From assembly GCF_016508585.1 (NCBI RefSeq), contig NZ_JADVOP010000027.1:1-61346 (forward strand): a stretch of 61,346 nt of DNA, given 5' to 3'. The first letter of the stretch is position 1, and each line of letters starts with the position of its first letter. Positions 42,727 through 51,736 of the stretch are shown here, piece after piece. Source of the stretch: Acinetobacter baumannii. Its GTDB lineage: Bacteria > Pseudomonadota > Gammaproteobacteria > Pseudomonadales > Moraxellaceae. Below the pieces are notes generated by a model. The model was not told the origin of the DNA. It ran no database searches and saw only the letters and a program-made list of their open reading frames with translations. A program made the position numbers and the translations under genes.

Positions 42727-45432
42727 TCAACGTTTGGGTTCGGGAATCGGAGCAATATAGGCAATCAGCAACATCACGAAACCAGCTCCCAAGAACGATA
42801 TGACACGGGTCAATGTCCCAATATGAGATAAATCTAGTAAAACCAGCTTCAAGGTCACAATGACCAGAATACTGCCACCTAAAATCCATAAAGGACGTAA
42901 ATGTTTACGACTGGCAAAACTCATACTAATCAATGCTAGACTTACCCACAGTAAAGTTAGGCTTAACTGGGCTGTTGCATCCTGCCATAAATCCAAATGA
43001 TTATAGGGTGTAGCAAAATACACATGTAAGGCACGCAGAACGATATAACTACTTAACCAAAGCAGGCTTAAAACCGACAATACCGCCAGAATGCCTTGGT
43101 CCGTACCCTGTAGTAGAGCTTGCTTTTGCTGTAAATTCAGCATCCACAAAAAGCCCATTAACATTGCAATACTGACCAGATCAAATGGATTCAAGATTGG
43201 CAATAAATAACCTTGGAAAGCTTGTTGAGACAACAATTGCGAACAGATAATCCAAATCAGCATCAGCGCCAAACTGGTTCTTGTTTGCCAAAAAATTTTC
43301 CAATGAGGACTTTTCTGAATAAAGCACCATCCACAAAACAATAAAGGAAATATTACGACACTGATATAAGGTGTATGCGGAATTAACGTTAAGCTAGCTA
43401 AACTTAAACTGATTAAAACGCCAAAACTTCCCCACGCTTTCATAAAGCCTAGACCATGAAAAGGTCTTAACCATAGGATGGTCAATATCAATCCTGCTAC
43501 CGTCATTCCCCATCGATCCATATCACTTTGCCACACCAATACCCCCTTTTGACTAATATCCAATAAGAAAATCAGTGCAAAAACATAAATGGGAAAAGTA
43601 CCAATCCACTTGGGAATCAACCATGTTGATCGTGCTTTGCACTTCAGCATCAACTCATTCATCAGTAGATAAGAAATACTGAGTACCAGCATCGTATAAA
43701 TATAGCGGTAAGCACCATTAAAATAGTCAAGCAGTAGAATAAGCAACATTGCGGTTGCTGCAATCATCAATAAGCTCAAAAACAGTGTAGTCAGCGGATT
43801 CAGTTGCTGTCGGAACGTCTCACGACTATTTCCCAATAGCACTGCAAAAATATAACTGATACATAAACACCAATACATTTTGCTCGGGAAGTTTGGCAGT
43901 TCAAATAAATAATATAGGCTTGTTATTCCTGCAACGACCATCAGTCCCATTGCCAGATAACGACTAATTGCTGAGTCTCGATATAATGCATATCCCCATA
44001 TACATAACCCTTCGAGCCCCCATCCCACGACACTCCACTGCCCATGCAAAAGAATAGGGGGAATCAAAGCCATGAAGATCAGGACAAGACTAAAATAACT
44101 CTGTGAAATCAAATAAATGGATTGATTACGTTTTGAGAATTGATACATTCCCGCAAAAAGCACTGCAAAACCTAAACTAAAACCAGCCAATACCATGCTT
44201 TGATGAAAATAGAGTAAATATAAAAAAAGATAACTGACAATCGGTGCACCAAAAATCAAGGCAAGGTCTAAACTCGGTTTAAGTTTAAATTGTTCCACAT
44301 CTTGTTTGGCAATCAGTTGACTAAAGCGGAAACCCAACCAGATAAAAACAGCGGTATGAGCAAAGATTAGAATCACAAGTGACTGTTTGTCTTGTATCTC
44401 ACCATGACCAACTGCATAGACACTTACAACGATAGCCGTGACTAAAAAACCAATTTGATTCAGATATTTCCAAGGTCTTAAAGTACTCATTACCGCAATT
44501 GCAATATTAATCAGCAAATAATAGCTGAGAAGCTCGACAACAGTTGCATCTCGTACAGGTAAGGTAAATGGTGCAATGTAGGCAATTGACATTGCCATAA
44601 GTGCCAATTCAACACTTTGCTGCTTTAAGCTTAGACTGAGGGTAGTCAGCATAATCACCACAAAGTAAAGACTTGCCATATAAATATCAGGAATTACATG
44701 GGTGTAATAGGCAAAGAATAAGGTGAGTGATAATCCAGCAAGCCCCAACCCCTCAAGCGCCAATGCAAAACTACGATTTTTACCTTGCAGCATCAGCCCC
44801 AATATAGTCATTGCGATACTCGATAAAGCAACCAATGCGAGTTTAAGCATCAGGCTTAATTGCCAATGCTCTGTTGCAAAACGTAGTAACAGGATTATGC
44901 CGATGACCAATACCAATATGGCAACTTTCAATACCGGATTGCCCTTAAAAATCCAATCTTGAATTTGAGCAATCAGACTCGTGGGTGAATCAGATGGAAT
45001 CTCTATCTGCTGAACTGGAGATTTTACTAAAGGCAGCGTGAATGTCTCTTGAGAAAGTTTCAAAGTCTGTATCTGAGCTTGAACTTGAGTTAGATAACGC
45101 TCTAAGCGTCTTAACCATCTGAGAAAAAAGAAAATCCACGCAGTTAAACCAAGTCCCACCATCCAACCTAAATGCAGGGTCAGCCCAACCACAGAAACAA
45201 CAGAAGAAATATACAGAGGGACTTTGGATGTATTTTGCAAAGGAAAAGACATCTGCCGTGCAATATCTTGCATCGGATTTTGAATAGCATCGACATAATG
45301 CATCACACTCATGACAAAGGCTAAACCACAGCTGTAGGTCAATATCCGTACATCCAAAAACCATGCACTTACTGCAACAATGATCAACATCATTAACCAG
45401 ATAATGCGAATTTCACTCTGCCCTTTCAGCAT
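42727..45432 (-). CDS. DUF2339 multi-pass membrane protein
   Basis: A ~900-residue inner-membrane protein with some 25 hydrophobic helices spread along the whole length, the DUF2339 pattern. Near residues 120-160 a soluble coil (LERYLTQVQAQIQTLKL) precedes WIFKGNPVLKVAILVLVIGIILLLRFATEHW, a DUF2339 signature. The function of the family is unknown, though it often sits with DUF3999 genes; none is here. I chose the ATG at 45432 just before the first helix; the frame is open to an ATG at 45477. It is divergent from polA. Confidence 0.88.
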   Translation of the reverse strand: MLKGQSEIRIIWLMMLIIVAVSAWFLDVRILTYSCGLAFVMSVMHYVDAIQNPMQDIARQMSFPLQNTSKVPLYISSVVSVVGLTLHLGWMVGLGLTAWIFFFLRWLRRLERYLTQVQAQIQTLKLSQETFTLPLVKSPVQQIEIPSDSPTSLIAQIQDWIFKGNPVLKVAILVLVIGIILLLRFATEHWQLSLMLKLALVALSSIAMTILGLMLQGKNRSFALALEGLGLAGLSLTLFFAYYTHVIPDIYMASLYFVVIMLTTLSLSLKQQSVELALMAMSIAYIAPFTLPVRDATVVELLSYYLLINIAIAVMSTLRPWKYLNQIGFLVTAIVVSVYAVGHGEIQDKQSLVILIFAHTAVFIWLGFRFSQLIAKQDVEQFKLKPSLDLALIFGAPIVSYLFLYLLYFHQSMVLAGFSLGFAVLFAGMYQFSKRNQSIYLISQSYFSLVLIFMALIPPILLHGQWSVVGWGLEGLCIWGYALYRDSAISRYLAMGLMVVAGITSLYYLFELPNFPSKMYWCLCISYIFAVLLGNSRETFRQQLNPLTTLFLSLLMIAATAMLLILLLDYFNGAYRYIYTMLVLSISYLLMNELMLKCKARSTWLIPKWIGTFPIYVFALIFLLDISQKGVLVWQSDMDRWGMTVAGLILTILWLRPFHGLGFMKAWGSFGVLISLSLASLTLIPHTPYISVVIFPLLFCGWCFIQKSPHWKIFWQTRTSLALMLIWIICSQLLSQQAFQGYLLPILNPFDLVSIAMLMGFLWMLNLQQKQALLQGTDQGILAVLSVLSLLWLSSYIVLRALHVYFATPYNHLDLWQDATAQLSLTLLWVSLALISMSFASRKHLRPLWILGGSILVIVTLKLVLLDLSHIGTLTRVISFLGAGFVMLLIAYIAPIPEPKR

Positions 45433-45594
45433 ATTTTTACTTTCTTTATCCTCAATATGCTGATCATACAACAGCATTCCAGCATGATTCTGTTAATTCA
45501 TCAGATATTCAGTAACACAAGCACGATGGTTGCCACTACGCAACAGACAAAAATCACGTACAATAAAGCGGTAATTTGAATTAGGAAAATATCA

Positions 45595-48357
45595 ATGCCA
45601 CCATTTGTATTGGTCGATGGGTCATACTTTTTATTTCGTGCCTTTCATGCACTCCCACCTCTAACAACATCAACGGGATTACAGACCAATGCGATTCGTG
45701 GAGCAATCTCGGCAATCCAAAAGCTCATGCGTCGTGTGCAACCAACCCATATGGCTGTGATTTTCGACACACCTGAACCGACTTTTCGTCATCAGCTTTC
45801 ACCGATTTATAAAGGTGATCGCCCAAGTATGCCAGAAGAATTGTCCCAACAAATTCCTTATCTGCATGCGTTGATTCGTGCCTTAGGGATTCCATTGCAT
45901 ACACTTCCAGGTGCTGAAGCTGATGACATTATCGGTACCTTAGCCAAACGCGCTGAAAAAGAAGGCTATCAGGTTTTGATTTCAACTGGCGATAAAGACA
46001 TGGCGCAGTTGGTCACAGATAAAGTGACGTTGGAAGACAGTTTCAAAGACAAACCCATGGATGTTGAGGGTGTCATTGAAAAATTTGGGGTACGCCCTGA
46101 CCAGATTATTGATTATTTAACCTTAATGGGAGACGCATCTGATGGTATTCGTGGGGTTCCTGGAGTGGGTGCGAAAACTGCCGCCAAGCTTTTAAATGAA
46201 TATGGTTCAATTGATGGCATTTTAAAAAATGTGGATAACATTAAAGGAAAAGTTGGGCAAAGTCTAAAGGACAATGTTGATGGAATTACACTTGATCATC
46301 AACTTGCCAGCATCATCATTGACCTTGATTTAAACATCACCTATGACGACTTAAAACTCTGCGATCCGGATGTAGAAGCATTACGCAACTTATATACAGA
46401 GCTTGAGTTTCGTAACCAATTACAGTCTTTAGACCATCCCAACAATCCCAATAGTTCAACCTATAAACAAACTGCACAAAGTGCCATCAAAACAGAACAA
46501 GCTGTTGAAAGTGAAATCACCGATCAAGCCACAAGTTCAAGTGTCGATGACCGTTTAGGTGAAGCAACCTATCATACCGTATTGAGTCAAGATGTTTGGG
46601 ACAAAGTTTTCCAACGTTTAAGTACGGCAAAACGCTTTGCGATTGATACGGAAACGACAAGCTTGGATTATCGTGTTGCTGAAATGGTCGGTTTCTCACT
46701 CGCATTTGATGCTGATGATGCCTATTACATTCCTTTAGCACATGACTATGAAGGTGCGCCAGAGCAACTCAATCGCGAAGCAATCATTCAACAAATTAAA
46801 CCTATTTTAGAAGATCCAAATGTTGAAAAGATTGGACATCACTTAAAATATGATGCACATATTTTTGAAAACCATGGCATCCACCTACAAGGTTGGTTTT
46901 TTGACACCATGTTGGCATCTTACGTGTTGAACTCAGTGGCCACCCGTCATGGTATGGATGATGTTGCCCGTGTTTATCTGAGTCATTTAACCACCACCTT
47001 TGAACAGGTTGCGGGTAAAGGGGCGAAGCAAAAAACCTTCAATCAAATTGATATCGAAACTGCTGGACATTATGCAGCAGAAGATGCGCATGTTACTTAT
47101 CGCCTTTATGAAGTGTTAGCGCGAAAACTCAAAGAAATCCCTGAACTCAGCGGAATTTTACACAATATTGAAATGCCTGTTGCTAGTGTTCTAACCCGTA
47201 TGGAAGAGAATGGCATTGAGCTTGATTTAAAATTTTTGGATCAACTCAGTGTTGACTTCGCCGATACAATTCAAAATCTTGAGAATCAAATTATTGAGAT
47301 CGCGGGTGAACCTTTTAATGTTGGTTCGCCAAAGCAAGTGGGTGAAGTCTTATTTGAAAAATTGGGTTTAAAAGGCGGCAAAAAAACAGCAACAGGACAA
47401 TACAGTACTTCTGAAGCTGTCTTGGAAAAAATTGATCATCCAATTACACAGCTGATTATTGAATATCGTGGTTTAACCAAACTGCGTAGTACTTATACTG
47501 AAGCTTTAGTCAAACAAGCCAATAATGATACCCACCGAGTACATACCAGCTATCATCAAGCGCTAACTGCAACGGGCCGTTTATCCTCAACAGACCCGAA
47601 CTTACAGAATATTCCAGTGCGTGAGGAAATTGGACGACAAATTCGTAAAGCCTTTATTGCGCCAAAAGGTCGCGTGCTATTGGCGGCTGACTATTCTCAA
47701 ATCGAATTACGTTTAATGGCGCACTTCTCGCAAGACGAGGCTTTAGTCGATGCATTTAAAAATGGGCAGGATGTCCACCGACGTACGGCGTCAGAAGTTT
47801 TAGGTGTCGAACTAGAAGCAGTCACTTCAGATCAACGTCGTCAAGCCAAAGCTGTGAATTTCGGCTTATTGTATGGTATGTCTGAGTTTGGTCTGATTCG
47901 TCAACTGGGCTTTACCCGTGAAGAATCACAAAACTATATCAAACAATATTTCCACCGTTATCCAGGTATTTATGAGTATATGCAACGTACTCGCCAAGTC
48001 GCTTTAGAGCAAGGTTTTGTTGAGACCATTACAGGCCGTCGTTTATATACACCAGATATTGATGCACGGAATATGATGGTGCGCAAAGGCGCTGAACGTG
48101 CAGCAATTAATGCACCATTGCAAGGCTCTGCAGCAGAAATCATTAAAATGGCAATGATTGAAGTGGATAAAATCCTACCCAAAGATCAGGCAAAACTTCT
48201 TTTACAGGTTCACGATGAATTGGTATTTGAGGTCGATGAAGCTGTTGCTGATCAAATGGCTGAACAAATTAAAGATGTGATGCAAAAAGTTGTGACTTTA
48301 TCTGTACCTTTAGTGGTTGAGGTGGGTCAAGGCAAGAATTGGGGTGAAGCACATTAA
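45595..48357 (+). CDS. polA: DNA polymerase I
   Basis: A 920-residue replication and repair polymerase. The 5'-nuclease domain (1-290) has VDGSYFLFRAFHALPPL and ISTGDKDMAQLV; the 3'-5' exonuclease domain has the DxE motif FAIDTETTSLDY and YAAEDAHVTY, so it appears proofreading-competent. Polymerase motifs are TATGRLSSTDPNLQNIPVR, ADYSQIELRLMAHFS (motif A), the RRQAKAVNFGLLYG O-helix and QVHDELVFE (motif C). It removes Okazaki primers and fills gaps. Full length and monocistronic; a UUCG-type terminator follows. Confidence 0.98.
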   Translation: MPPFVLVDGSYFLFRAFHALPPLTTSTGLQTNAIRGAISAIQKLMRRVQPTHMAVIFDTPEPTFRHQLSPIYKGDRPSMPEELSQQIPYLHALIRALGIPLHTLPGAEADDIIGTLAKRAEKEGYQVLISTGDKDMAQLVTDKVTLEDSFKDKPMDVEGVIEKFGVRPDQIIDYLTLMGDASDGIRGVPGVGAKTAAKLLNEYGSIDGILKNVDNIKGKVGQSLKDNVDGITLDHQLASIIIDLDLNITYDDLKLCDPDVEALRNLYTELEFRNQLQSLDHPNNPNSSTYKQTAQSAIKTEQAVESEITDQATSSSVDDRLGEATYHTVLSQDVWDKVFQRLSTAKRFAIDTETTSLDYRVAEMVGFSLAFDADDAYYIPLAHDYEGAPEQLNREAIIQQIKPILEDPNVEKIGHHLKYDAHIFENHGIHLQGWFFDTMLASYVLNSVATRHGMDDVARVYLSHLTTTFEQVAGKGAKQKTFNQIDIETAGHYAAEDAHVTYRLYEVLARKLKEIPELSGILHNIEMPVASVLTRMEENGIELDLKFLDQLSVDFADTIQNLENQIIEIAGEPFNVGSPKQVGEVLFEKLGLKGGKKTATGQYSTSEAVLEKIDHPITQLIIEYRGLTKLRSTYTEALVKQANNDTHRVHTSYHQALTATGRLSSTDPNLQNIPVREEIGRQIRKAFIAPKGRVLLAADYSQIELRLMAHFSQDEALVDAFKNGQDVHRRTASEVLGVELEAVTSDQRRQAKAVNFGLLYGMSEFGLIRQLGFTREESQNYIKQYFHRYPGIYEYMQRTRQVALEQGFVETITGRRLYTPDIDARNMMVRKGAERAAINAPLQGSAAEIIKMAMIEVDKILPKDQAKLLLQVHDELVFEVDEAVADQMAEQIKDVMQKVVTLSVPLVVEVGQGKNWGEAH

Positions 48358-48435
48358 ACCCAGTCTTTAATCTATTCTCTTTATAAGAGAGCGTAGATTA
48401 AAACTGCCTCCTCTTATAATAAAATATCGAAATAA

Positions 48436-48459
48436 AAAACCAATCTTCGGATTGGTTTT
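48436..48459 (+). terminator. intrinsic terminator after polA, TTCG tetraloop
   Basis: A 10-bp perfect stem AAAACCAATC / GATTGGTTTT closed by TTCG lies 79 bp past the polA stop. A looser TTATAAGAG/CTCTTATAA repeat precedes it. Confidence 0.9.
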
Positions 48460-48617
48460 AACATTTGAAATAATAAAAAATTTAAACTATCGTACCAATC
48501 TGACTGTCGTTTTATTCATCAATTATTCATCTAATTCCGATGATTGTTCAATTTCAATCTATTCTTAATCGGGGATTCATCTTAAAATTTCGCATCTACT
48601 CTTGCTACATAGCTGCA

Positions 48618-48947
48618 ATGAAAGCCTTCTTATTATTCAGTGTTATTGTTCTCTTCGCCGGATGTACACTGGGTACATCTCGTGAAATAAAAACCGCGGA
48701 AAAAATTCTCAATCAATTCCAATGTAACAATATAGAAAGCGCTGAACTCAATCATAGTGCAATTAATCTTTATCATGAACATTCACTTGCGGTGACTAAA
48801 GAAAAAGCCACAGAATATATAGAACGTTATAAGTCAGGAGAGGAATTATTTAAAATTCCTTTAGATGAAGTGGTTCAGCAGCAATATGATATTTATAAGA
48901 CCGCATGTGAATCACTCGGTGGCGTACAAACGGAAAAACACCAATAA
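48618..48947 (+). CDS. small putative lipoprotein
   Basis: A 109-residue exported protein with signal peptide and lipobox (FSVIVLFAGC). The mature part is mostly helical (IKTAEKILNQFQCNNIESAEL ... YHEHSLAVTKEKATEYIERYK) with two cysteines that could pair. I know no family name. The ATG at 48618 fits the signal peptide; an extended frame from 48540 does not. The ribosome-binding site is weak. It lies alone between polA and a convergent acyltransferase gene. Confidence 0.7.
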   Translation: MKAFLLFSVIVLFAGCTLGTSREIKTAEKILNQFQCNNIESAELNHSAINLYHEHSLAVTKEKATEYIERYKSGEELFKIPLDEVVQQQYDIYKTACESLGGVQTEKHQ

Positions 48948-49041
48948 TTTAAGACAAACAAAAAAATAGGAATAAGCAAAGTCATTATTCCCATGTAAAA
49001 AGCTCAATCAATTGTATTTATCAGATCACGCAAGTTGTGGA

Positions 49042-49683
49042 TTAAAACTCGGCTTCTGGCATAAATCTGGTATCGACACTAAATAAATCAGGATGTTTGG
49101 GATTAATCTGCGCATAAAACGCCATGATTTCAGCCATATCCTGCTGATAATCTCCTGTCGGATATACAATTTTACCGATACCGGTTTTCTTCTTGGCATA
49201 ATCCATATATGCCAATGCAATTGGTACACCCGCATTCATTGCCACATGGTAGAAACCTGTTTTCCACTGTTCTTGTTTGGAACGTGTTCCTTCTGGCGTG
49301 ACCAGCATCACCAATTTAGAATGCGATTTAAATAAATCACTCATCAACTGAACCATGCTTGGTCGAGCTTCGCCAGTTTTCTTGGGGCTACGATCAATGC
49401 CAATTCCGCCCATTGCGCGAACAAAAGGTCCCAAAGGTAATTTCATGTAGCTGTCTTTGATGGTTATACGAACATGAACTCCCAATGCTTTGAGTGCTAA
49501 TCGTGCATAGAGTGCATCCCAGTTGCTGGTATGTGGTGCAGCGATCATCACACATTGATCAATGTTTAAATCCCAATGGTTATCAATTTGCCAGCCCATC
49601 CATCCCAAACTTCGCTCAGCTAATTTTTCGAACACCCTACGCCCCAACAGATAAAATTTGCGCAGGATTGTAGCAATCATCAT
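49042..49683 (-). CDS. 1-acyl-glycerol-3-phosphate acyltransferase-like (PlsC family)
   Basis: A ~213-residue membrane-associated acyltransferase. The catalytic HxxxxD is HTSNWD, and the phosphate-binding block is VTPEGTRSK; GGIGIDRS is the third family motif. It should acylate a lysophospholipid or similar glycerol acceptor with acyl-CoA/ACP. It is a short PlsC paralogue of the type often annotated 'lysophospholipid acyltransferase'; the main plsC is presumably elsewhere. A TTG start at 49716 would be needed for the longer form, so I chose the ATG pair at 49683. Confidence 0.85.
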   Translation of the reverse strand: MMIATILRKFYLLGRRVFEKLAERSLGWMGWQIDNHWDLNIDQCVMIAAPHTSNWDALYARLALKALGVHVRITIKDSYMKLPLGPFVRAMGGIGIDRSPKKTGEARPSMVQLMSDLFKSHSKLVMLVTPEGTRSKQEQWKTGFYHVAMNAGVPIALAYMDYAKKKTGIGKIVYPTGDYQQDMAEIMAFYAQINPKHPDLFSVDTRFMPEAEF

Positions 49684-49809
49684 CCTAGATAAAAATGCAA
49701 ATTGCTGATAAAACAAACGATTAATATATAAATGTATAAAAATAATTAAAAACTAAACTTGTCAGTAAATCATCCAAATTAAATCAATTTTGCAAAGAAT
49801 TTGCATATA

Positions 49810-50301
49810 TCAATTTTTAGCTGATTTAAAATACTGAATCCAATGCAATTCACGACAGTGATTATCAAAATGAATGTTTTGCGGATGAATATTTTTATTT
49901 GATTGGTGAATGACTTGATATTCGATCCAGCTTTCTAAACATGCTTTCACTTCAAAAAGATGATTGTCCTGTTCTATGCTGTGTTTAAGTTGAGTCCCAT
50001 CAAGAAAAGTGCAAATTTTGGTGGTCTGATTAAATATTATATCATCCAAATATGTTTGCTCAGACCGTTCAACCACATGCTCTATTTTGAGTCGGTTATT
50101 ACCTTTTTCTTGATGACTTTGCATATCATAAATACACGCAACGTATTCAGCCAAATGCGTCATAACTTTAAATTGATAGCATCCTACAGAATGAACATCG
50201 TAGCCCCACTTGAGTAAGCAGACTACATTAGACTGCATTTCCTTACATAATTCACATTTTTTATCAGTGAGATAGCTTATATTCTTAGCATCTGTTGACA
50301 T
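49810..50301 (-). CDS. hypothetical protein, cysteine-containing
   Basis: A 163-residue soluble protein I cannot assign. Features: an N-terminal CELCKEMQ (CxxC), further Cys/His residues scattered through the middle, and C-terminal HIHFDNHCRELHWIQYF. This metal-ligand-rich composition may bind zinc, but there is no family motif. Its composition is more AT-rich and codon use looks less regular than in its neighbours, so recent acquisition is possible. I chose the ATG at 50301 (AGGG upstream) over 50319. It is divergent from the nlpE-like gene. Confidence 0.6.
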   Translation of the reverse strand: MSTDAKNISYLTDKKCELCKEMQSNVVCLLKWGYDVHSVGCYQFKVMTHLAEYVACIYDMQSHQEKGNNRLKIEHVVERSEQTYLDDIIFNQTTKICTFLDGTQLKHSIEQDNHLFEVKACLESWIEYQVIHQSNKNIHPQNIHFDNHCRELHWIQYFKSAKN

Positions 50302-50379
50302 TTCAACCCTGCATTGCATTATGGGTTAATACGACATAAATACAGCATGATATAAAAACTGATCTATTTAGGTGATACG

Positions 50380-50871
50380 ATGAAAAAAACACTCTTGGTT
50401 ATTTCACTGTTAGGGCTAACTTTAAGTGCTTGTTCTAAACCGACTCATCAAGCATCTGAAGATATTCAAGCCACTGCACAGACTCAAGCGGCTGCATCCC
50501 ATGAAGCAGCAACGCCAACAATTGATTCCGAGCACAATGCACAAAATAGTTTGGATTGGGCAGGCGAATATACAGGTTTATTACCATGTGCTGACTGCTC
50601 AGGAATCAAAACCAAACTGATTCTCAAATCAAACCATACTTATGAACTGATCGAAGAATATGAAGGAGTTAAAGGTGAAGGCAAACAATTTAAGAGTCAA
50701 GGCAGTTTTAACTTTGATAAATCAGGATCACTGATCAGTTTAGATAAAAATGCCGATGGACGTAAATATTTTGTGGGCGAAAATATTCTGGAAGCACGTA
50801 GTTTTGACACAGGTGAGAAAATTGAAGGTCCACATGCTGAGCTTTATCAACTTACCAAAACGGCAGAATAA
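50380..50871 (+). CDS. NlpE-like copper-homeostasis/envelope-stress lipoprotein
   Basis: A 163-residue outer-membrane lipoprotein: signal peptide with lipobox LTLSAC (Cys18), an Ala/His/Gln-rich linker, then an NlpE N-terminal domain. The domain is recognised by WAGEYTGLLPCADCSGIKTKL with CxxC at 70-73, followed by a small barrel (KTKLILKSNHTYELIEEYEG). E. coli NlpE senses surface contact and copper for the Cpx response; only its N-terminal domain is present here. Without the C-terminal domain the signalling role may differ. A strong bidirectional terminator follows. Confidence 0.85.
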   Translation: MKKTLLVISLLGLTLSACSKPTHQASEDIQATAQTQAAASHEAATPTIDSEHNAQNSLDWAGEYTGLLPCADCSGIKTKLILKSNHTYELIEEYEGVKGEGKQFKSQGSFNFDKSGSLISLDKNADGRKYFVGENILEARSFDTGEKIEGPHAELYQLTKTAE

Positions 50872-50917
50872 CGAATGAATCTCAAGCGCTATTGCTCCTC
50901 TATTTAAATCGTCACAT

Positions 50918-50949
50918 GATAAAAAACCTGCTAAAGCAGGTTTTTTATC
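50918..50949. terminator. bidirectional intrinsic terminator
   Basis: A perfect 14-bp stem GATAAAAAACCTGC / GCAGGTTTTTTATC with loop TAAA, between the convergent nlpE-like and lysE-like genes. Confidence 0.93.
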
Positions 50950-50963
50950 AATTGGCGTAAAGA

Positions 50964-51584
50964 TCAATGGTTGCCTATCAAATAAATCCCAAACAATGTA
51001 AATATTCCACCAGACACACCATCAATCCATTTTGAGGCATTTTGATAAGCAGCTTTAAAGCTTGGCAATGAAAAGACAAAAGCCACAAAACTGAACCAAA
51101 TTAAAGTTTCAATGGAAACAATCACAAATAATAATGAATGCAATCCATCTAAATTTGGATTTGCTAAAAAAATAGAAAAAACACTACCAAAATAAATCAC
51201 TGCTTTAGGATTGGATAAATTGGTCAAAAAGCCTTTGAGGAAAAAGCGAAAGTTACTTTGTGGAAGTTCAAAATGGTGTTGCGGAGTCAGCACTTTTTTA
51301 CTCAATGCAGACTTCAACATTTGATAGCCGAGCCAACACAAGTAAATCCCGCCCACCACCAAAATGACATGTCGTAGCCAAGCCATTTTTTCAAAAATAA
51401 TATTGAGTCCCATGAGTGCGAAGAATGCCCAGAACATCACGCCTGCTGTAATTCCAAGCACGACAAAAATGGATTGTTTCCTTGAACGGCTGATTGCTGT
51501 TTGAGAAACAAGGAAAAAATCTGGGCCAGGTGTGATGAGTGCACAAAAATGAATAAAGATTAAAGTGCTTAATGCAATCAACAT
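50964..51584 (-). CDS. LysE/RhtB family exporter
   Basis: A 206-residue inner-membrane protein with six hydrophobic helices. The RhtB/LysE signature is clear: HFCALITPGPDFFLVSQTAISRSRKQSIFVVLGITAGVMFW near the start and GFLTNLSNPKAVIYFGSVF in the middle. Such proteins export amino acids (homoserine, threonine, lysine or others) or related compounds. The substrate cannot be told. Single gene with a shared terminator at its 3' side. Confidence 0.9.
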   Translation of the reverse strand: MLIALSTLIFIHFCALITPGPDFFLVSQTAISRSRKQSIFVVLGITAGVMFWAFFALMGLNIIFEKMAWLRHVILVVGGIYLCWLGYQMLKSALSKKVLTPQHHFELPQSNFRFFLKGFLTNLSNPKAVIYFGSVFSIFLANPNLDGLHSLLFVIVSIETLIWFSFVAFVFSLPSFKAAYQNASKWIDGVSGGIFTLFGIYLIGNH

Positions 51585-51697
51585 TTGCTAAATTCCATTT
51601 AAAGATGGCTATTTTATATTAGTGTGAAAATTCATGTTTTACCACAGATGTATTTCAGCTTTTTTATATGAACTCTGATTGGGATTTTTTATAAAAT

Positions 51698-51729
51698 AAG
51701 TTGCAATCGGTCGAAACCAATTGCAACTT
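51698..51729 (-). terminator. intrinsic terminator after ftsK
   Basis: A 10-bp stem AAGTTGCAAT / ATTGCAACTT followed on the minus strand by ATTTTATAAAAAA starts 8 bp past the ftsK stop. Confidence 0.8.
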
Positions 51730-51736
51730 GATCGCA

